From: Helicobacteraceae bacterium
GTDB taxonomy: Bacteria > Campylobacterota > Campylobacteria > Campylobacterales > Helicobacteraceae
Direction: 5' to 3'
Length of the DNA: 35,375 nt
NCBI GenBank assembly: GCA_900770765.1
Contig: CAAGLK010000010.1
Coordinates: forward strand, 1 to 35,375
Shown here in pieces: positions 32,874 through 35,375 of the stretch. The notes beneath the pieces are model-generated. The model had not been told where the DNA came from. It searched no databases and saw nothing but the letters and a program-made list of their open reading frames with translations. Numbering within the stretch: position 1 is the first letter of the stretch; every line of letters starts with the position of its first letter. The position numbers and the translations under genes are program-made.

Positions 32874-33491
32874 TTACGCATTTGTGTCTAATACATTTAC
32901 TCCTAAATTTGCCAACTTTTGGTCTATTTTTTCTAATGCTTTTTCAAGTGTTTTTTGACTAATTTCTGGCAGTGTATCACCCCATGCTTTTTCTGCTTGA
33001 TTATAGCCTGTTATTATTCCCTCTCTACCAGCTTTTAACTTCTCAATATCATCTCCAGCACCCATTAATACAAAATCTGCGATTCTATTTGAAGTTTGCG
33101 TAATGCCAAAGAATCCATCCTCGCTAATTAATTGTTGTGCCTCTTCTTGCGTCAAATCTTGCAAAGGCTTACCGCTATAGCCAATTTCTTTTAAATCAAG
33201 CCCACTTAGAATCTCATTTAACTTAGCGGCATTTTCCATAGCGCTTCCACTTAAACTAGTAAGTGCATTTTGTGCTGAAAGATTCGCACTAGAATTTATA
33301 TTAATACTCATTTGAAATTCAACAACATAGCTAGTCATTAAAGATTTCGCATCAATTTTGCCAGCACTCTCTTTAATAGCCTTTTCTCTATCATTAGCGC
33401 TTGTGGAATCCTGCTTTAGCGGATTATTCTGCATTGCGCTTTGTAAATCGTTTGCATATTGTGTGCTATTTTTTAAAGATTCTATTGCCAT
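32874..33491 (-). CDS. conserved Campylobacterota protein, often mislabelled hydrogenase-4 component G
   Basis: This 205-residue soluble protein uses ATG 33491, with AAGGAAGGG just upstream; a longer reading to 33587 would run through the promoter of the divergent gene and is rejected. The N-terminal 90 residues are Ser/Asn/Gln-rich and helical. The C-terminal half contains LTQEEAQQLISEDGFFGITQTSNRIADFV (about 131-159), then AGREGIITGYNQAEKAWGDTLPEISQKT, a conserved block found in epsilonproteobacterial proteins that databases sometimes call hydrogenase-4 component G. No hydrogenase genes are nearby and no metal-binding motif is visible, so that name is unsupported. Function unknown. Confidence 0.7.
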   Translation of the reverse strand: MAIESLKNSTQYANDLQSAMQNNPLKQDSTSANDREKAIKESAGKIDAKSLMTSYVVEFQMSININSSANLSAQNALTSLSGSAMENAAKLNEILSGLDLKEIGYSGKPLQDLTQEEAQQLISEDGFFGITQTSNRIADFVLMGAGDDIEKLKAGREGIITGYNQAEKAWGDTLPEISQKTLEKALEKIDQKLANLGVNVLDTNA

Positions 33492-33518
33492 TTTGCCCTT
33501 CCTTGTAAGAAATTTGAT

Positions 33519-33524
33519 TATAAT
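33519..33524 (+). promoter_or_regulatory. -10 box of the agmatine deiminase gene
   Basis: TATAAT in TTTGATTATAATATCGG lies 30 bases before the ATG of the deiminase gene, within the 63-bp divergent spacer. Confidence 0.6.
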
Positions 33525-33554
33525 ATCGGCTATTTTATCAAAAAAGAGTAATAA

Positions 33555-34619
33555 ATGAAAAATTTTTATGCAGAATGGCAAGCACAAGATGCGATTTTAT
33601 TAGCATTCCCACACGAGGATTCCGACTGGAATCCATATTTAAGCGAAGTAAGGGAATTATATTACAAAATTATTTTTGAAATTTTACAAGTGGAATCCTG
33701 TATTTTAATTTGCAAAAATAGAGTAGAAACTATATCATTAATCAAGCAATATTCTTCAAATAATAATTTAAATCTAGCGCTTTTAAAAAATCTCTACTGC
33801 ATACCACTAAATAGCAACGACACATGGGCTAGGGACTTTGGCGGAATCACAATTAAAAAAGGTAAAAAAAATTTAGTTTTAAACTACGGATTCAACGGCT
33901 GGGGATTAAAATTCCCATCAAATTATGATAATCTAATAACGCAATCTCTAGCTAACCTAGGGGCTTTTAAAGTTAAAACTAAAAAAATAATTTTAGAGGG
34001 CGGCAGCATTGAGTGCAATGGAGATGGAATCCTGCTTACAAACACACAATGTCTATTAGAAAAAAATAGAAACCCAGCTCTAAGCCAAAAAAAGTTAGAA
34101 AGAATTCTCAAAAAAGATTTAGGCGTTAAAAAAGTGCTGTGGCTAAACTCCGGCTTTTTAAGCGGTGATGATACAGATAGCCACATAGACACGCTAGCGC
34201 GCTTTGTTTCAAGCGACACAATTGTTTATACACATTGCGAAGATATTAATGATTTACATTTTAAAGCATTAAATGATTTAGAAGATGAAATTAGAGCGTT
34301 AAAAAATCTTAAAAACAAACCTTTTAAATGCATCTCACTTCCGCTTCCTAGTGCAAAATTTTATGACAATGAGCGACTTCCAGCAACTTATGCGAACTTT
34401 TTATTTATAAATGGGGCAATTTTACTACCAATTTATAATGACAAAAATGATGAAATAGCAATAAAAACAATGCAAAAAATTTGCAAAAATCACAAAATAA
34501 TCCCAATTGATTGCTCTATTTTAATCCGTCAGCATGGAAGCTTACACTGCATTTCAATGCAATTTCCAAAAAATACAATAAATTTTAATGCTTTAAAAGA
34601 TTTTAAAAGCATAGTTTAA
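33555..34619 (+). CDS. aguA: agmatine deiminase
   Basis: Hydrolyses agmatine to N-carbamoylputrescine; peptidylarginine-deiminase fold, 354 residues. N-terminal AEWQAQDAILLAFPHEDSDW is the family opening; NDTWARDFGGI (about 92-102) binds the guanidino group; GDDTDSHIDTLARF (about 203-216) carries the catalytic His/Asp; and the nucleophile is C332 in GSLHCISMQFP. Own promoter upstream. A close relative is present in H. pylori (HP0049 as I recall). Substrate assignment is by family. Confidence 0.88.
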   Translation: MKNFYAEWQAQDAILLAFPHEDSDWNPYLSEVRELYYKIIFEILQVESCILICKNRVETISLIKQYSSNNNLNLALLKNLYCIPLNSNDTWARDFGGITIKKGKKNLVLNYGFNGWGLKFPSNYDNLITQSLANLGAFKVKTKKIILEGGSIECNGDGILLTNTQCLLEKNRNPALSQKKLERILKKDLGVKKVLWLNSGFLSGDDTDSHIDTLARFVSSDTIVYTHCEDINDLHFKALNDLEDEIRALKNLKNKPFKCISLPLPSAKFYDNERLPATYANFLFINGAILLPIYNDKNDEIAIKTMQKICKNHKIIPIDCSILIRQHGSLHCISMQFPKNTINFNALKDFKSIV

Positions 34620-34630
34620 GGATTTTACGC

Positions 34631-34636
34631 TATAAT
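34631..34636 (+). promoter_or_regulatory. -10 box of the tRNA-Leu gene
   Basis: TACGCTATAATTTCGCCC contains a consensus TATAAT 16 bases before the mature tRNA 5' end, starting 11 bases after the deiminase stop codon. Confidence 0.75.
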
Positions 34637-34652
34637 TTCGCCCTACTTTTTA

Positions 34653-34737
34653 GCGGAAATGGCGAAACTGGCAGACGCACCAGACTTAGGATCTGGCGCC
34701 GCAAGGCATGGAGGTTCAAGTCCTCTTTTCCGCACCA
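34653..34737 (+). tRNA. tRNA-Leu (anticodon UAG)
   Basis: 85-nt tRNA with a complete cloverleaf. Acceptor stem GCGGAAA/TTTCCGC, anticodon stem CCAGA/TCTGG with loop CTTAGGA giving anticodon TAG, a long class II variable arm (CGCCGCAAGGCATG region), T-arm GAGGTTCAAGTCCTC, discriminator A and an encoded CCA end. The long variable arm and A73 fit leucine. A T-rich stretch (34739-34745) follows and may end transcription. Confidence 0.97.
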
Positions 34738-34768
34738 CTTTTTTAAAATCATCTTTTTAAGATTCCAG

Positions 34769-35375
34769 CTATTTACCTAAACAAAATTCACCAAACATAA
34801 CATCAAGCATTTCGCTATATTCATAAGGCTTAGTAATTAAACTTAATTCACTTAAAGCGGAGTTTATGTGGAAGCTAAAAAGCTCTAACTCTAAGAATCC
34901 TAAAGGTTCTTTTGCGTTTTGTAAAGATTCTATGCAGTTTTTTACCGCATTAAATTGATATTCTGAAATTAATAGCAGAGATTCCGCATTGTCTTGTGTG
35001 TTTAAAATTTCACCTAGCTTTTCTTTAAAACTACTTAACAAAGAATCCTCCCTATTTAAATCACCCTTTAGCGTTAATTTTAATGGGCTAAATTCCGCTA
35101 GGACTTCTTGCGATAACTTTTCTTGCAAATCTACTTTATTTATTAAAACCAGAATCTTTTTATCATTTTTATATTTTTTTAATATCTCTAAAATCTCTAA
35201 ATCTTCCTTATCAAGCTCCCTTGAACCATCAAAAATAGCTATTAAAATATCACTCTCTTTTGCTTTTTTCAAACTTCTTTGAATCCCATAAGATTCTACA
35301 ACATCGCTACTCTCTCTAATCCCAGCGGTATCAATTAGCCTTAGCACTTGCCCACAAAGCGTGAAATTTTCTTCA
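34769..35375 (-). CDS. mnmE: MnmE tRNA-modification GTPase, C-terminal part (runs off the window)
   Basis: The 3' end of the gene for MnmE, which with MnmG modifies the wobble uridine of several tRNAs. The open frame continues to the window edge, where residues FTLCGQVLRLIDTAGIRES include the G3 DTAG motif and the following switch. NKVD (G4) lies in VLINKVDLQ, and the protein ends with FCLGK, the conserved C-terminal FCIGK motif whose cysteine is functionally important. The GTG at 35347 is an internal valine, not a start. The N-terminal folate-binding domain is outside the window. Confidence 0.95.
   Translation of the reverse strand, partial: EENFTLCGQVLRLIDTAGIRESSDVVESYGIQRSLKKAKESDILIAIFDGSRELDKEDLEILEILKKYKNDKKILVLINKVDLQEKLSQEVLAEFSPLKLTLKGDLNREDSLLSSFKEKLGEILNTQDNAESLLLISEYQFNAVKNCIESLQNAKEPLGFLELELFSFHINSALSELSLITKPYEYSEMLDVMFGEFCLGK

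Noticed and set aside
33492..33587. N-terminal extension of the 205-residue protein to 33587
   Set aside because: It would overlap the start of the divergent agmatine deiminase gene and its promoter, and a good ribosome binding site precedes ATG 33491.

Overview
The window is AT-rich, densely packed DNA from a Campylobacterota bacterium, most likely a non-pylori (enterohepatic-type) Helicobacter. This rests on three things: a fused CcsBA cytochrome c assembly protein, an HslV that starts MFHATTILGYRDG, and gene neighbourhoods matching H. pylori as I remember them (rplI-hslV-hslU-era-csd6; HP0270-miaB-HP0268; ppiD-like-ftsA-ftsZ). TTG and GTG starts are common (era, nusA, tsaD, ccsBA, the DUF374 acyltransferase), as are TAATG stop/start overlaps. 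No phage, insertion sequence or CRISPR array is visible.

Left part (1-9.6 kb). A C14 tract lies at the edge. A minus-strand cluster follows: pepF, an SspB-like protein, a ferredoxin-fold protein, a degenerate HdrB/CCG-fold protein and a small membrane protein. Next is ccsBA, then a plus-strand pair (HD-domain hydrolase and TRIC-type channel), then a tiny lipoprotein gene.

Middle (9.6-17.5 kb). This is the rplI-hslV-hslU-era-csd6 operon on the minus strand, interrupted twice by restriction-modification cassettes. A HindIII-type R-M pair sits between hslV and hslU, with its endonuclease gene coupled to hslV by TAATG. A second m6A methyltransferase/PD-(D/E)XK endonuclease pair of unknown specificity sits between hslU and era, flanked by near-identical hairpin-forming direct repeats of about 28 bp. 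AAGCTT, the HindIII target, is scarce across the window, as expected for an old, active system.

Right part (17.6-35.4 kb). Plus strand: cysS, a UreH/DsbD-type membrane protein with a His-rich tail, and a three-gene pilM/pilN/pilO-like set suggesting a type IV pilus-like DNA uptake machine. Minus strand: hemW, a small TPR protein, a DUF374 acyltransferase, miaB and an HP0268-like protein. Plus strand again: nusA, a PpiD/SurA-like foldase, ftsA and ftsZ. Minus strand: a YqiA-like esterase, tsaD and a conserved Campylobacterota protein. The window closes with agmatine deiminase, tRNA-Leu(UAG) and the 3' part of mnmE.

At the whole-window scale the words GATTC and GAATC, typically as (T)AGRATTCCA, are strikingly frequent in all reading frames. 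In intergenic DNA they often occur as inverted pairs forming hairpins. This resembles the DNA uptake sequences of Neisseria and Pasteurellaceae and is, with the double R-M insertion, the most interesting signal here.
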